From positions 1 to 25,410 of the forward strand of contig CAAGPW010000247.1 in assembly GCA_900771955.1 (NCBI GenBank): 25,410 nucleotides of DNA. The letters are read 5' to 3'. The position numbers were made by a program, and so were the translations under genes. Under the pieces are notes generated by a model. That model was not told the DNA's origin and did not search any database. It saw only the letters and a list, made by a program, of their open reading frames with translations. Each line of letters starts with the position of its first letter. Positions within the stretch are counted from its first letter, which is position 1. This DNA is from Lachnospiraceae bacterium (GTDB taxonomy: Bacteria > Bacillota > Clostridia > Lachnospirales > Lachnospiraceae). This document shows positions 1 through 7,351 of this stretch, piece by piece.

Positions 1-56
1 AACCGAAAACCAACAGAAACGGAAAGAAAAGCGTCCAAGAAATTGATAATAGATAT

Positions 57-102
57 AGCTGGTACACGATGCAGAATAAAAAGTACCAGCTTTTTTATTC
101 TG
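57..102 (+). terminator. Rho-independent terminator with an alternative hairpin
   Basis: A perfect 9-bp stem (AGCTGGTAC at 57-65 with GTACCAGCT at 83-91) is followed at once by a T tract, which suits a terminator for a plus-strand gene ending before the window. A second, overlapping stem is also possible: CAGAATAAAAA at 72-82 pairs with TTTTTATTCTG at 92-102. The two stems share bases and exclude each other. The second also overlaps the stop codon of the minus-strand gene that ends at 95, so the site may serve both strands. Confidence 0.7.
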
Positions 103-496
103 TTTCCGGAAAAATATCGTCTTCCGTATCTTTTATAGTTTTTACAACAAAAAAGAAATAAATAATGTGGCAGATCCATACGATGGTCAGCAAGATCCTG
201 CCGACCGGAACAGATTTCATCATAAGAAAACCGATGCCCATCAGAAACGAGGCGCTTCCGGTGATCGTAAATTTGGTGCGCAGTGTCATTCCCTTTTTCT
301 GAACGAAGGATTCCAGATGTTTTTTGTACATCGAAGTATGCGTAAACCAGTCATACAGTTTTTCGGAACTCTTTGCAAAACAGAATACGGTTACAAGGTA
401 AAAAGGGACGGTCGGAAGAAGCGGAAGAATAATTCCGATGCTTCCGAGAATCAGACAAAGGAAACCAAGTGACAGAAAAAGCATTTTTTTAATCAT
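95..496 (-). CDS. DUF454 / YbaN-family inner membrane protein
   Basis: This 133-residue protein has the family pattern: a hydrophobic N-terminus with GxIGIILPLLPTVPF around residues 20-33, then a CFAKSS-type stretch near 39-44, a polar middle, and two further hydrophobic segments at about 78-95 and 100-118. Three to four membrane segments are likely. DUF454 members, such as E. coli YbaN, have no established biochemical role. Its ATG overlaps the stop of the upstream small membrane gene in an ATGA, so the two are translationally coupled. Family assignment is solid, function unknown. Confidence 0.85.
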   Translation of the reverse strand: MIKKMLFLSLGFLCLILGSIGIILPLLPTVPFYLVTVFCFAKSSEKLYDWFTHTSMYKKHLESFVQKKGMTLRTKFTITGSASFLMGIGFLMMKSVPVGRILLTIVWICHIIYFFFVVKTIKDTEDDIFPETE

Positions 497-717
497 GAAA
501 AATCCTCCGTTGTATTTATCTTATCTTTGCGGGAACTGCGATTGTATTGCATGGTATGTATCAGGCAGAAGATGACAAGCAGCAGCGAAAAAACAGCATG
601 TGCAAGTTTTAAAGCATGGATATCTGCAAAAGGATGCAGCAGGATGCCAGTGATAAAAGTAGCAATAACAGAAATAAAAAGCATCGTAGAAATAAGTTTG
701 CGTTTGTTGTTATGCAT
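493..717 (-). CDS. small two-helix membrane protein, DUF4405/cytochrome b-like
   Basis: The 74-residue product has two hydrophobic helices at about residues 9-27 and 36-56, each carrying histidines (LLHPF, DIHALKLAH, CLIHTMQ). The spacing recalls the haem-binding helix pairs of DUF4405/cytochrome b561-like proteins, but it is too short to be a complete cytochrome. The start follows an AAAGGAG ribosome site with 8-base spacing. It is the first gene of the operon with the DUF454 protein. Haem binding is an inference from histidine placement only; it may simply be a small membrane partner of the next protein. Confidence 0.65.
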   Translation of the reverse strand: MHNNKRKLISTMLFISVIATFITGILLHPFADIHALKLAHAVFSLLLVIFCLIHTMQYNRSSRKDKINTTEDFS

Positions 718-745
718 GTGGAGACTCCTTTACGAAAAATAATTG

Positions 746-793
746 GTTAGTAAAAACTAACTGGATGATAACAGAATTTCGGAGAGGAAACAA
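746..793 (-). promoter_or_regulatory. promoter and operator of the DUF454 operon
   Basis: Read on the minus strand there is TTGTTT (788-793), a 17-base spacer and TATCAT (765-770). A perfect dyad, GTTAGT-N4-ACTAAC (746-761), sits just downstream of the -10 where a repressor would block transcription. The half-site words GTTAG/CTAAC also occur, in the opposite order, in the TetR-gene operators at 14060-14096. Confidence 0.55.
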
Positions 794-825
794 GAGAATC
801 AGGGATGGGAATTGATGGGAAAGGG

Positions 826-892
826 ACGTTTTCTGCAAAAAAAGGACATTTTCTGCAAAAAAGCTTGAAAACAGATGAAAGAAACTTATTAT
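826..892 (+). promoter_or_regulatory. LytTR-type direct-repeat promoter of the DUF6033-like gene
   Basis: Two 11-base repeats, ACGTTTTCTGC (826-836) and ACATTTTCTGC (846-856), lie exactly 20 bp apart, two helical turns. The repeat unit is really 20 bp, 821-840 and 841-860, with 18 of 20 bases identical. Eight bases later comes TTGAAA (865-870), then 16 bases and TATTAT (887-892). Paired direct repeats just upstream of a -35 are the usual binding layout for LytTR regulators such as AgrA. The same layout precedes agrB at 3749. Confidence 0.75.
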
Positions 893-932
893 TAAGCTTG
901 AAAAATATAAATAATTAATTGGGAGAAAAGGT

Positions 933-1592
933 ATGAAGATGGATATTGGCAATATAGGTAAACAGACATATAGCTATTGTAAAACAACTAAACAAACGGC
1001 TACACGTAATAATAAATTGTTTTCAGCAGCAGATCAGAAGGCGGATGTGGAAGAAACGCTTCGGTACTATCGGGAATTATGCAGCGAATTCCCGGAAGTC
1101 AGTTTTCGGTTGGATGATGAGGAAGAGATGGTAAAAGCAGGAGTTGGCAACTGTTCTTTGGGTTATAATGGAAGTATGAATCAGATCGGTGAAAATTATG
1201 GAAATCCTTCCCAGTACAGTATCAGGCTGGATGTATCTGTGATCCGAAAAATGCAAAAGGATCCAGAATATGCGCGGAATATCAAAGGAGAGATCGGAAC
1301 AATAAAGTATAATTACTCTGTATTGATGAATGACAGTGCGGCACCATATGGTGACGTATGCCTTGTAGAGAAAAACGGAAGCCTGGAAATTTCTATTGGG
1401 AGATCAAAAACGCCATATTCTACGGAAAAAGAAATTCGAAAGATGTGGGGAAAGAAAGACAAATCAGAGAAATATTTTGAAAAAAAGATCATGCAGGTTC
1501 AAAATGAATTACAGGAAGCGTATATGAAAATGACAGAGAAACCGCACCGCCCATTGAAAAGAGAAAAAGTGGAAGAACAGGCTTCATGCTAG
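933..1592 (+). CDS. DUF6033-like protein of unknown function, probable Agr output
   Basis: A 219-residue soluble protein with no signal peptide or membrane helix. It has an acidic middle (SFRLDDEEEM near 57-66), a segment LGYNGSMNQIGENYGNPSQYS near 76-96, and a charged helical C-terminus from about 165 that is probably coiled. It resembles the DUF6033 proteins of Lachnospiraceae, but I identify that from memory and with moderate confidence. The start has a GGGAGAAAAG ribosome site; Met3 is an alternative. It has its own promoter with LytTR-type repeats matching those before agrB, and a terminator closes the gene, so it is a single-gene target of the neighbouring regulator. Codon use is AT-rich like the agr genes after it. 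Confidence 0.7.
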   Translation: MKMDIGNIGKQTYSYCKTTKQTATRNNKLFSAADQKADVEETLRYYRELCSEFPEVSFRLDDEEEMVKAGVGNCSLGYNGSMNQIGENYGNPSQYSIRLDVSVIRKMQKDPEYARNIKGEIGTIKYNYSVLMNDSAAPYGDVCLVEKNGSLEISIGRSKTPYSTEKEIRKMWGKKDKSEKYFEKKIMQVQNELQEAYMKMTEKPHRPLKREKVEEQASC

Positions 1593-1596
1593 GATG

Positions 1597-1640
1597 AAAA
1601 GCAGACGAAACATATATAGTTTTGCCTGCTTTTTGACTTT
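1597..1640 (+). terminator. terminator after the DUF6033-like gene
   Basis: A 15-base stem (1597-1611 with 1619-1633, one mismatch and one G-U pair) encloses a 7-base AT loop and runs into a T-rich tail (CTTTTTGACTTTT). It separates the DUF6033-like gene from the regulator gene at 1737. Confidence 0.75.
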
Positions 1641-1736
1641 TATAGTTACAGTTGAAAAACGCCATAAGTTTTTGAGGCAGGAAACCGAAATAAATAGCAG
1701 AATAAGGTGGCCAGAAACTTAGGGAGATTTTAAAAT

Positions 1737-2459
1737 ATGAAAATTGCGATATGTGATGATGAAATTTATTTTGCAAGAAAATTGCGGGAAATTCTGACGC
1801 AATATCTGGAGGAGCGGCATATTGTTTTTGAAATAGCACTTTTTTCGTCGGGGCAGAATTTTATAAAACTCGGAGTGGAAATGCTGCAATTTCAGGTTGT
1901 TTTTTTGGATATTAATATGAAACAGATGGATGGGATTGAAACGGCAAAAAATATAAGGGCATATACAGAGGAGAGTTTTGTTGTATTTGTGACCGCGTAT
2001 ATTGATTATTCGCTTGAAGGCTATCAGGTCGGAGCGGTTCGGTATATATTAAAAAACAATTTGAATTTTAAAGAACAGATATATGAATGCATGGATGCGA
2101 TCATGAAAAAGATGAATTGCCTTATAGCAAGAAAAACATTTCGGTTTCAGGAAGGGGAGAAAAAAATACGGGTAGAAAGCATTTTATATATAGAAAGCAA
2201 GCTGCACAAATTGGAATTTCATATTCTGGAGCATGGACTGGCAACCTATACGATGTATGGTACGTTAAATGAAGTGGAAAATGAATTGGAGGAGTATCAT
2301 TTTTTAAGGATTCATCAGAGTTTTTTGGTAAACTTGAAATATATAAAATGTGTGACAGGCTATAAAGTCGTATTAAGCAACGGGCAGGAACTAACGGTTC
2401 CAAGAGCAAGGTATAAAACAGTAAAGGATACATTTATCGCATATAAAGGAGAACTGTAA
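1737..2459 (+). CDS. LytTR response regulator, AgrA-like
   Basis: The 240-residue protein has a receiver domain at about 1-120: the acidic pair D8/D9, phosphoacceptor D58 in VVFLDIN, T86 and K106. A LytTR DNA-binding domain follows at about 140-236, ending in TVPRARYKTVKDTF. It should be phosphorylated by the histidine kinase two bases downstream and bind paired direct repeats. The obvious targets in this window are the repeats at 826-856 and 3749-3779. The start has a GGGAG site 10 bases upstream. I see no strong promoter in 1641-1736; read-through or a weak promoter must express it. Confidence is high on family and on pairing with the kinase. Confidence 0.9.
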   Translation: MKIAICDDEIYFARKLREILTQYLEERHIVFEIALFSSGQNFIKLGVEMLQFQVVFLDINMKQMDGIETAKNIRAYTEESFVVFVTAYIDYSLEGYQVGAVRYILKNNLNFKEQIYECMDAIMKKMNCLIARKTFRFQEGEKKIRVESILYIESKLHKLEFHILEHGLATYTMYGTLNEVENELEEYHFLRIHQSFLVNLKYIKCVTGYKVVLSNGQELTVPRARYKTVKDTFIAYKGEL

Positions 2460-2461
2460 TT

Positions 2462-3763
2462 ATGTTTCATTATATAAGTAGTGGGGCAATTATTATATTG
2501 GAGTTGATCTGCTGTAAAATATTTTTTGGGAGTTTTTGTGATGAACAGTCAGAACAGAACAAGTGGCGGAAACTGTTTCTGGCAGGAGTGTTTTTTGTAC
2601 TGGATTATGCCTGCATTTTACTTCTGGCACAGAAGTTTATATTAAAGCAGATTGTCATTATATGCCTGTTTTCAATCATTATGTATCTGTATTATAAAGT
2701 CAGCATTGGAAAAGCACTTGTACTTTCCGCATTATATCAGGGGTTACTTTTGTTTGTGGATTATATCGCATATATTGCAAACAGCAGTTTCTTTTGGGAA
2801 AAAACAGTGTTGCGGACAGGTGGGACACTGGCGGAGAGTCTGATTATTGTATTTGGAAAGATACTTCTGTTTTTATGCGTGCTATTCATAAGAAAGAAAA
2901 TCGGGAAAAAATCAACAGAAGGACTGGCAGATGCGGAATGGATCCGTTTTTTGTTCTTTCCGATATTTACCATTATTACGGTTGCGGCAATCATAATGGC
3001 ATTTCCGTATATTGAAGATGGAGTACAGGCAAATGTCCTGTATATGATTGCGTTTGGAATGTCAGGAATGAATGTGGTAGTATATTATCTGATTTCAGAT
3101 ATTGTAGATCGTGGTAATAATCTTCATGAAAAGAAATTGTTAGAACTGAAAGTCAGGAATCAGATGGAATTGTTTGAAATACAAAAGGCAAGATCACATG
3201 AATTTAAAAATCAGATGTTGTGTATTCAGGCACTATTGCAGGCTCAGGAATACGAAAAAGCAGGCAAATATGTGAATGGCATCATGACAGATTTTTCTGA
3301 TGAACGAAATGTGATCGATACGAACCATGCGGTAGTTAATGCAATAATAAATGCAAAATACGCAGAGGCAGTCAGTAAACAGATTGCATTTGTATTTCGG
3401 GTGAATGATCTGTCTAAAATACAAATGGAAGATGATGACCTTGTGACCCTTTTGGCAAATCTACTTACAAATGCAATAGAGGCATGTGAAAAATGTCAGG
3501 GAAGAAAAGTAATACAGTTTAAATTTATCGAGGAAGACGGTCAGGTGATTCTTGCGGTAAAAAATACATATGCGCAGCCGGTTGTTTATGAAGGCGGTAA
3601 GATCAAAACGAGTAAGACAGCTTCTCCGGAAGAGCACGGAGTGGGTATTAGAAATATCATAGATGTGATTGAAAGATATCGTGGTGCCTATGTGATTCAA
3701 AATAATGAAAATGAATTCTATTTTTCAATTCTATTTGATGATATAACGTCATTTTCTGCTTAA
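2462..3763 (+). CDS. GHKL sensor histidine kinase, AgrC-like
   Basis: This 433-residue protein starts with about 210 residues of hydrophobic helices (six or so segments), the receptor part of AgrC-type kinases. The phosphorylated histidine is probably H246 in KARSHEFKNQ, with the linker predicted to be helical. The GHKL ATPase follows: N-box LLANLLTNAIEA (N333, N337) and glycine box HGVGIRN (G393, G395). The atypical H-box and the lack of a DHp-type HisKA domain fit the HPK10 kinases that sense cyclic peptides. It begins 2 bases after the regulator stop, so the pair is one operon. The likely ligand is the peptide encoded at 4418-4561. Confidence 0.9.
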   Translation: MFHYISSGAIIILELICCKIFFGSFCDEQSEQNKWRKLFLAGVFFVLDYACILLLAQKFILKQIVIICLFSIIMYLYYKVSIGKALVLSALYQGLLLFVDYIAYIANSSFFWEKTVLRTGGTLAESLIIVFGKILLFLCVLFIRKKIGKKSTEGLADAEWIRFLFFPIFTIITVAAIIMAFPYIEDGVQANVLYMIAFGMSGMNVVVYYLISDIVDRGNNLHEKKLLELKVRNQMELFEIQKARSHEFKNQMLCIQALLQAQEYEKAGKYVNGIMTDFSDERNVIDTNHAVVNAIINAKYAEAVSKQIAFVFRVNDLSKIQMEDDDLVTLLANLLTNAIEACEKCQGRKVIQFKFIEEDGQVILAVKNTYAQPVVYEGGKIKTSKTASPEEHGVGIRNIIDVIERYRGAYVIQNNENEFYFSILFDDITSFSA

Positions 3764-3815
3764 AATGTTCGATTTCTGCAACGTGTCTTGAAAAATGTGG
3801 AAAAATTGTTAGCAT
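3749..3815 (+). promoter_or_regulatory. LytTR-type direct-repeat promoter of agrBD
   Basis: Repeats TCATTTTCTGC (3749-3759) and TCGATTTCTGC (3769-3779) lie 20 bp apart; the first overlaps the end of the kinase gene. Eight bases on is TTGAAA (3788-3793), then 16 bases and TAGCAT (3810-3815). Consensus with the 826-856 pair is WCRWTTTCTGC, and spacer lengths are identical in both promoters. This would give positive feedback from the regulator to signal production. Confidence 0.75.
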
Positions 3816-3837
3816 TTCTATGAGGGAGGCACAAAAT

Positions 3838-4431
3838 ATGATAGAAAGACTGGCATATATGATGACAGACCGGATGGAAGAAGAAAAATTGCTGGGGAAG
3901 GAAATGAAGGATGAATATGTATATGCGTTGATCAACATAATGGAGAGGGGTATAACGCTGGCATCCATTTTCTGCATGAGTTTGTTTTTTAAACAGATTA
4001 TATCAATGGGACTTTTTCTGATATTTTTTTTGTCTTTAAGAAAACGAACTGGTGGTTATCATGCAGAAAAATTCTGGCAATGCTATTTGGAAACGTTGGC
4101 AACATGTATGGCAATTATTTATCTTTGTCCTGTGTTAGAGAAGCATATGAAGATTGTATATATGCTTCTTGCAGGTTCTATTGTTTTGATTAGCATAGTG
4201 GGGACAGTAAATCATCCCAATATGGAGTTAAATGCATGGGAACTTTTGGAATCCAAAAAAGCGGCAAGGTATTTGGTGGGGTTAGAGAGCGTGAGCCTTG
4301 TAGCTGCGGTCATATTAAACGTGCGCAACATTTATATATGTTACATGTCTGGGGCAATTATATTATGTGCTCTCCTGTTAATTATAGCAAAAATGATAAA
4401 ACAGGAGGTAAGTAAGAGTGAAAAAGAGTAG
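3838..4431 (+). CDS. agrB: AgrB-family peptide-processing membrane protease
   Basis: AgrB proteins cut the C-terminal tail from AgrD and help cyclise it as a thiolactone. The catalytic pair is visible as H75 and C82 in GGYHAEKFWQC, the usual seven-residue spacing, within a membrane protein of about five hydrophobic segments. I start it at 3838, giving 197 residues, because GAGGGAGG at 3823-3830 is correctly placed for this ATG; an in-frame ATG at 3820 lies at the predicted transcription start and has no ribosome site. The 3' end overlaps the peptide gene by 14 bases. Family identity is clear. Confidence 0.93.
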   Translation: MIERLAYMMTDRMEEEKLLGKEMKDEYVYALINIMERGITLASIFCMSLFFKQIISMGLFLIFFLSLRKRTGGYHAEKFWQCYLETLATCMAIIYLCPVLEKHMKIVYMLLAGSIVLISIVGTVNHPNMELNAWELLESKKAARYLVGLESVSLVAAVILNVRNIYICYMSGAIILCALLLIIAKMIKQEVSKSEKE

Positions 4432-4561
4432 CTGGAAAAGAACAGTATTAATGATGGTGGAAAAAGTAACCAGATTAGAAGTTGAAAAAAATGCATCAAA
4501 ATGGCCGCCGCTTTGTAATGGAATTTATCATCAGCCGAAAAGACCCAGAAAAAATATATAA
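4418..4561 (+). CDS. agrD: AgrD-like cyclic thiolactone autoinducer precursor
   Basis: A 47-residue peptide starting with GTG, 8 bases after a strong AGGAGGT (4403-4409) inside the end of agrB. It has the three AgrD parts: a basic amphipathic leader (MKKSSWKRTVLMMVEKVTRL), a core with one cysteine (WPPLCNGIY), and a proline- and base-rich tail (HQPKRPRKNI). C33 to Y37 would form the usual five-residue thiolactone ring CNGIY, with AgrB cutting between Y37 and H38. The N-terminal cut is not predictable. It follows agrB directly, as in known systems, and is the only cysteine-bearing candidate here. The exact mature form is inferred. Confidence 0.88.
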   Translation: MKKSSWKRTVLMMVEKVTRLEVEKNASKWPPLCNGIYHQPKRPRKNI

Positions 4562-4626
4562 TAAGTCTTTTGAGGCTGAAAAGCAGGCGAGACAAACTTG
4601 AGAATACCAAAAATCACAACTATAAC

Positions 4627-4654
4627 TTGAAATCATAATAAGAAGTGCTATAAT
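4627..4654 (+). promoter_or_regulatory. promoter of the dehydrogenase gene
   Basis: TTGAAA (4627-4632), 16 bases, then a consensus TATAAT (4649-4654), about 37 bases before the chosen start. There are no TTTCTGC direct repeats here, so it is probably outside the Agr circuit. Confidence 0.65.
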
Positions 4655-4691
4655 ATCCAGTAACACAAACATGAAAAGGGGAAATGAAACG

Positions 4692-5807
4692 ATGTTAAAC
4701 AGTTATAGCGTATTTTTGCCAAGTTACAGTGTGGGAACAGATTGTTACAAGGAGATTCCGTATGTCACAAGAAAATATGGAACGAAGGCGGTTGTGATCG
4801 GTGGCAGGACAGCCATGCAGAAAGCAAAGCCGGAATTAGAGGCAGCGATCCGGGGGTCTAAGGTGGAGATCGTTGATTATATATGGTACGGCGGAGATTC
4901 CAACTATGAGAATATTGAGAAGCTAAAAGCGAACGAAACTGTACAGAAGGCAGATATGCTGTTTGGCGTAGGTGGTGGGCGTGCCTGTGACACGGTAAAG
5001 ACACTGGCGGATATGCTGGACAAACCGTTTTTTACATTTCCGACGCTGGCGTCCAACTGTGCGGCCTGTACGGCGATCACAGTTATTTACAATGCGGACG
5101 GTTCCTTTAAGGAATATTACTATATGCACGGACCGGCGTATCACACCTTTGTCAATACAAAGATCATTGCGGATTCTCCGGAAAAACTGCTGTGGGCAGG
5201 AATCGGGGATGCGCTTTCCAAGGAATGCGAAGTGCTGTTTGCAAGTCGTGACAAATTTATCTATCATACGCCGCTCATGGGACAGTGTGTTGCGAAAGTC
5301 TGTACCACGCCTTTGATTGAGTATGGAGCGGAGGCACTGGAAGCATGCAGAAAAAATAAAGCGGATTTTGCACTTGAGCAGGTGGCGCTTGACATCATTA
5401 TGTCAACCGGAATCGTTTCCAATTTTGCGACCCATGAAAATCAGCCGGACCCGAAAGACAATTACTATTACAACAGTTCGCTTGCACACTGCGTATATTA
5501 CGGGGCGTCAACACTTCCACAGTGTGAACGGCATCTTCATGGTGAGATCGTTTCCTTTGGTGTGCTCTGCCTTCTGACTTATGACGGACAGATAAAAGAA
5601 CGCGACCGGATCATGCAGTTTAATAAGAGCGTCGGGCTTCCGGTCACATTGGACGAGCTTGAGATATCCAAAGAGGATCTTACGAAGATCGCGGATAAGG
5701 CAGAGAGTGTGGTTGAATGGACTTACGTTCCGGGAACTCCGACAAAAGAGAAATTTATCCAGGCTATGATCGATACCGATGCAGCAGGGAAAAAGCTGGC
5801 CTTATAA
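4692..5807 (+). CDS. iron-containing alcohol dehydrogenase family, GldA/HcxA-like
   Basis: This is an NAD(P)-dependent group III alcohol dehydrogenase of 371 residues. The nucleotide loop is GGGRACDT (94-101); metal ligands are probably D173, H266 and H283, at GldA-like positions. The stretch FPTLASNCAACTA (116-128) is closer to E. coli HcxA (YbdH, hydroxycarboxylate dehydrogenase) than to strict glycerol dehydrogenases, so the substrate may be a 2-hydroxy/2-oxo acid or glycerol-like diol. I start it at 4692, after AAAAGGGGAAA; the ATG at 4671 has no ribosome site. It stands alone with its own promoter and converges on the ABC permease gene. No clear terminator is visible in 5808-5834. Confidence 0.85.
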   Translation: MLNSYSVFLPSYSVGTDCYKEIPYVTRKYGTKAVVIGGRTAMQKAKPELEAAIRGSKVEIVDYIWYGGDSNYENIEKLKANETVQKADMLFGVGGGRACDTVKTLADMLDKPFFTFPTLASNCAACTAITVIYNADGSFKEYYYMHGPAYHTFVNTKIIADSPEKLLWAGIGDALSKECEVLFASRDKFIYHTPLMGQCVAKVCTTPLIEYGAEALEACRKNKADFALEQVALDIIMSTGIVSNFATHENQPDPKDNYYYNSSLAHCVYYGASTLPQCERHLHGEIVSFGVLCLLTYDGQIKERDRIMQFNKSVGLPVTLDELEISKEDLTKIADKAESVVEWTYVPGTPTKEKFIQAMIDTDAAGKKLAL

Positions 5808-5834
5808 AAGTAAATTATAGGATATGTTTAGAAA

Positions 5835-6536
5835 TTATATCTGTATCTTCCCCTGTTTTCGATAAAAAAACGAGAATATCGTTCCAAACACCACGATATT
5901 AAGCAGCAGGATACGGATATCCGGGATGTGACCGTCAGGAGTCTGGATTTCACCGATCAGAAGCCGGATCTGTTCGGTGTAGGTGAAACGGGCAATTTTG
6001 GCGATCGTATCATTGAACATGGCAAGCATCGGTAAAAAGGAAAAGACCATCATAACAGGAACCGTGACAGAGGTTGCGGTCATCTGATTTTTGCACTGAA
6101 TGCTGATCGTGGCGCCGACAACAATGGAAACCAGAATGCCGGTCGAAAGGATCTGCAAAAAGAAAAGGCGTGAAACGAAAGTTACGCCGGTGAGCAGACA
6201 GCTGAACAGGATGCTGCCGGGCATGCATGCGAGAAATACATAGCAGCCGGTCCCAAGCAGATATTGAACAGGAGAAACACCCGCCATAAGCAGAACGCGG
6301 AGCGTGTGTTTCTCTTTTCCTTCGGAAATAATGGCGGAAATGCTGGTGAGCGGAGCCATTCCGACATACATGGAAGCAAACAGTGTGACAAAAAAATTGT
6401 CAGGCATATCTTCCAGAGAGATCGCATTTGTCATAATGACCGCAAGCAGCGGAAACATGACAAACTGGATCAGAACGCTTTTGTTTTTGAATGTATCTTT
6501 TAACTGTTTTTTCATGATGATAAAAATCGGATTCAT
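5835..6536 (-). CDS. ABC-2 type transporter permease
   Basis: A 233-residue integral membrane protein with about six hydrophobic segments and the ABC-2 layout: a cytoplasmic N-terminus (KKQLKDTFKNKS), a first helix around 21-40, and an EGKEKHTLRVLLMAGVSP loop near 72-89 that matches the coupling region of ABC-2 exporters. Its start overlaps the ATPase stop by 4 bases. With the ATPase upstream it would form an exporter; the LytTR/DUF3021 pair at the head of the operon suggests export of, or protection against, an antimicrobial peptide or lipid-like compound. The substrate is not determinable. Confidence 0.82.
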   Translation of the reverse strand: MNPIFIIMKKQLKDTFKNKSVLIQFVMFPLLAVIMTNAISLEDMPDNFFVTLFASMYVGMAPLTSISAIISEGKEKHTLRVLLMAGVSPVQYLLGTGCYVFLACMPGSILFSCLLTGVTFVSRLFFLQILSTGILVSIVVGATISIQCKNQMTATSVTVPVMMVFSFLPMLAMFNDTIAKIARFTYTEQIRLLIGEIQTPDGHIPDIRILLLNIVVFGTIFSFFYRKQGKIQI

Positions 6537-7351
6537 AGCAAACTCCTTCCGGTGAGATGTAAAAATACCTGTTCCAAAGTGGGCTCCGAAGAATGGATAT
6601 TTGTGATCCGTTCTTCCTGTATCAGCCTTGCGACATGGGCGGCATATGCGGGTGAATTCGGAAATACCAGCTTCTTTCCGTCTTTCAGGGTCAGTGTCAT
6701 CACATTTTTCTGATTGTATTTTAAGCAGATCTCCTCTGGTTTTCCCTGTTCTACGATCGTTCCACTATTTAATAAAAGAATATTGTCACAGAGTTTTTGG
6801 GCTTCATACATATTGTGCGTAGTCAGAAAAACAGCAGTACCCTTTTTTCGTTCTTCCAGGATCAGTTCGTGAATTTTTTCGGTGGTCGCCGGATCAAGAC
6901 CGGACGTTGGTTCATCGAGATATAAGATCTGAATGTCTTTTAACAGTGCGCGGCAAAAATTTACACGGTTGCGCATGCCTTTGGAAAGACTGCTTACGGT
7001 TTGCTTTTTTGCGTGGATCAGACCGGTTCTCATAAGAAGCGGTTCAATCCGTTTTTTGGAAACGCGGTAAAGCTCCGCAAACAGTGCCAGATTATCCCAG
7101 ACAGTCAGGCGCTCATACAGGCCGAGATCGTCCATCATTACACCGGTGGCAGGACAGGGAACAGTCAGCGTTATCATGCCCTTATCCGGTTTTAACTGAC
7201 CGGTTAAGAGATTGACAAGCGTTGTTTTTCCGGCACCGGACGGACCGAGCAGACCGGTGATCGTGCCGGAGCTTATCGAAAATGAGATATCATGCAGTAC
7301 AGATTTTGTGCCATAGGAATAGGATAGATTATTTGCAGTGAGTAATTTCAT
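6533..7351 (-). CDS. ABC transporter ATP-binding protein
   Basis: A 272-residue ATPase with Walker A GPSGAGKT (36-43), signature LSKGM (122-126) and Walker B ILYLDEP with D146/E147, followed by the D-loop SGLD and a TTHNM H-loop. The position expected to hold the Q-loop glutamine reads MMDDLGLYE, with aspartate instead, a deviation worth noting. I choose the ATG at 7351 rather than 7360, because AAGGAGG lies directly against the 7360 ATG but 9 bases from the 7351 one. It overlaps the DUF3021 gene by 23 bases and the permease by 4. Confidence 0.88.
   Translation of the reverse strand: MKLLTANNLSYSYGTKSVLHDISFSISSGTITGLLGPSGAGKTTLVNLLTGQLKPDKGMITLTVPCPATGVMMDDLGLYERLTVWDNLALFAELYRVSKKRIEPLLMRTGLIHAKKQTVSSLSKGMRNRVNFCRALLKDIQILYLDEPTSGLDPATTEKIHELILEERKKGTAVFLTTHNMYEAQKLCDNILLLNSGTIVEQGKPEEICLKYNQKNVMTLTLKDGKKLVFPNSPAYAAHVARLIQEERITNIHSSEPTLEQVFLHLTGRSLL

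Noticed and set aside
3965..3975. A further CCATTTTCTGC, like the LytTR repeats, inside agrB, and another on the minus strand near 9075-9085.
   Set aside because: Both are single copies with no partner 20 bp away and no promoter next to them, so chance is the better explanation.
4577..4594. A stretch matching the left arm of the terminator at 1597 in 16 of 18 bases, and able to pair with its right arm.
   Set aside because: There is no right arm here and no sign of regulation; it may be a decayed copy or coincidence.
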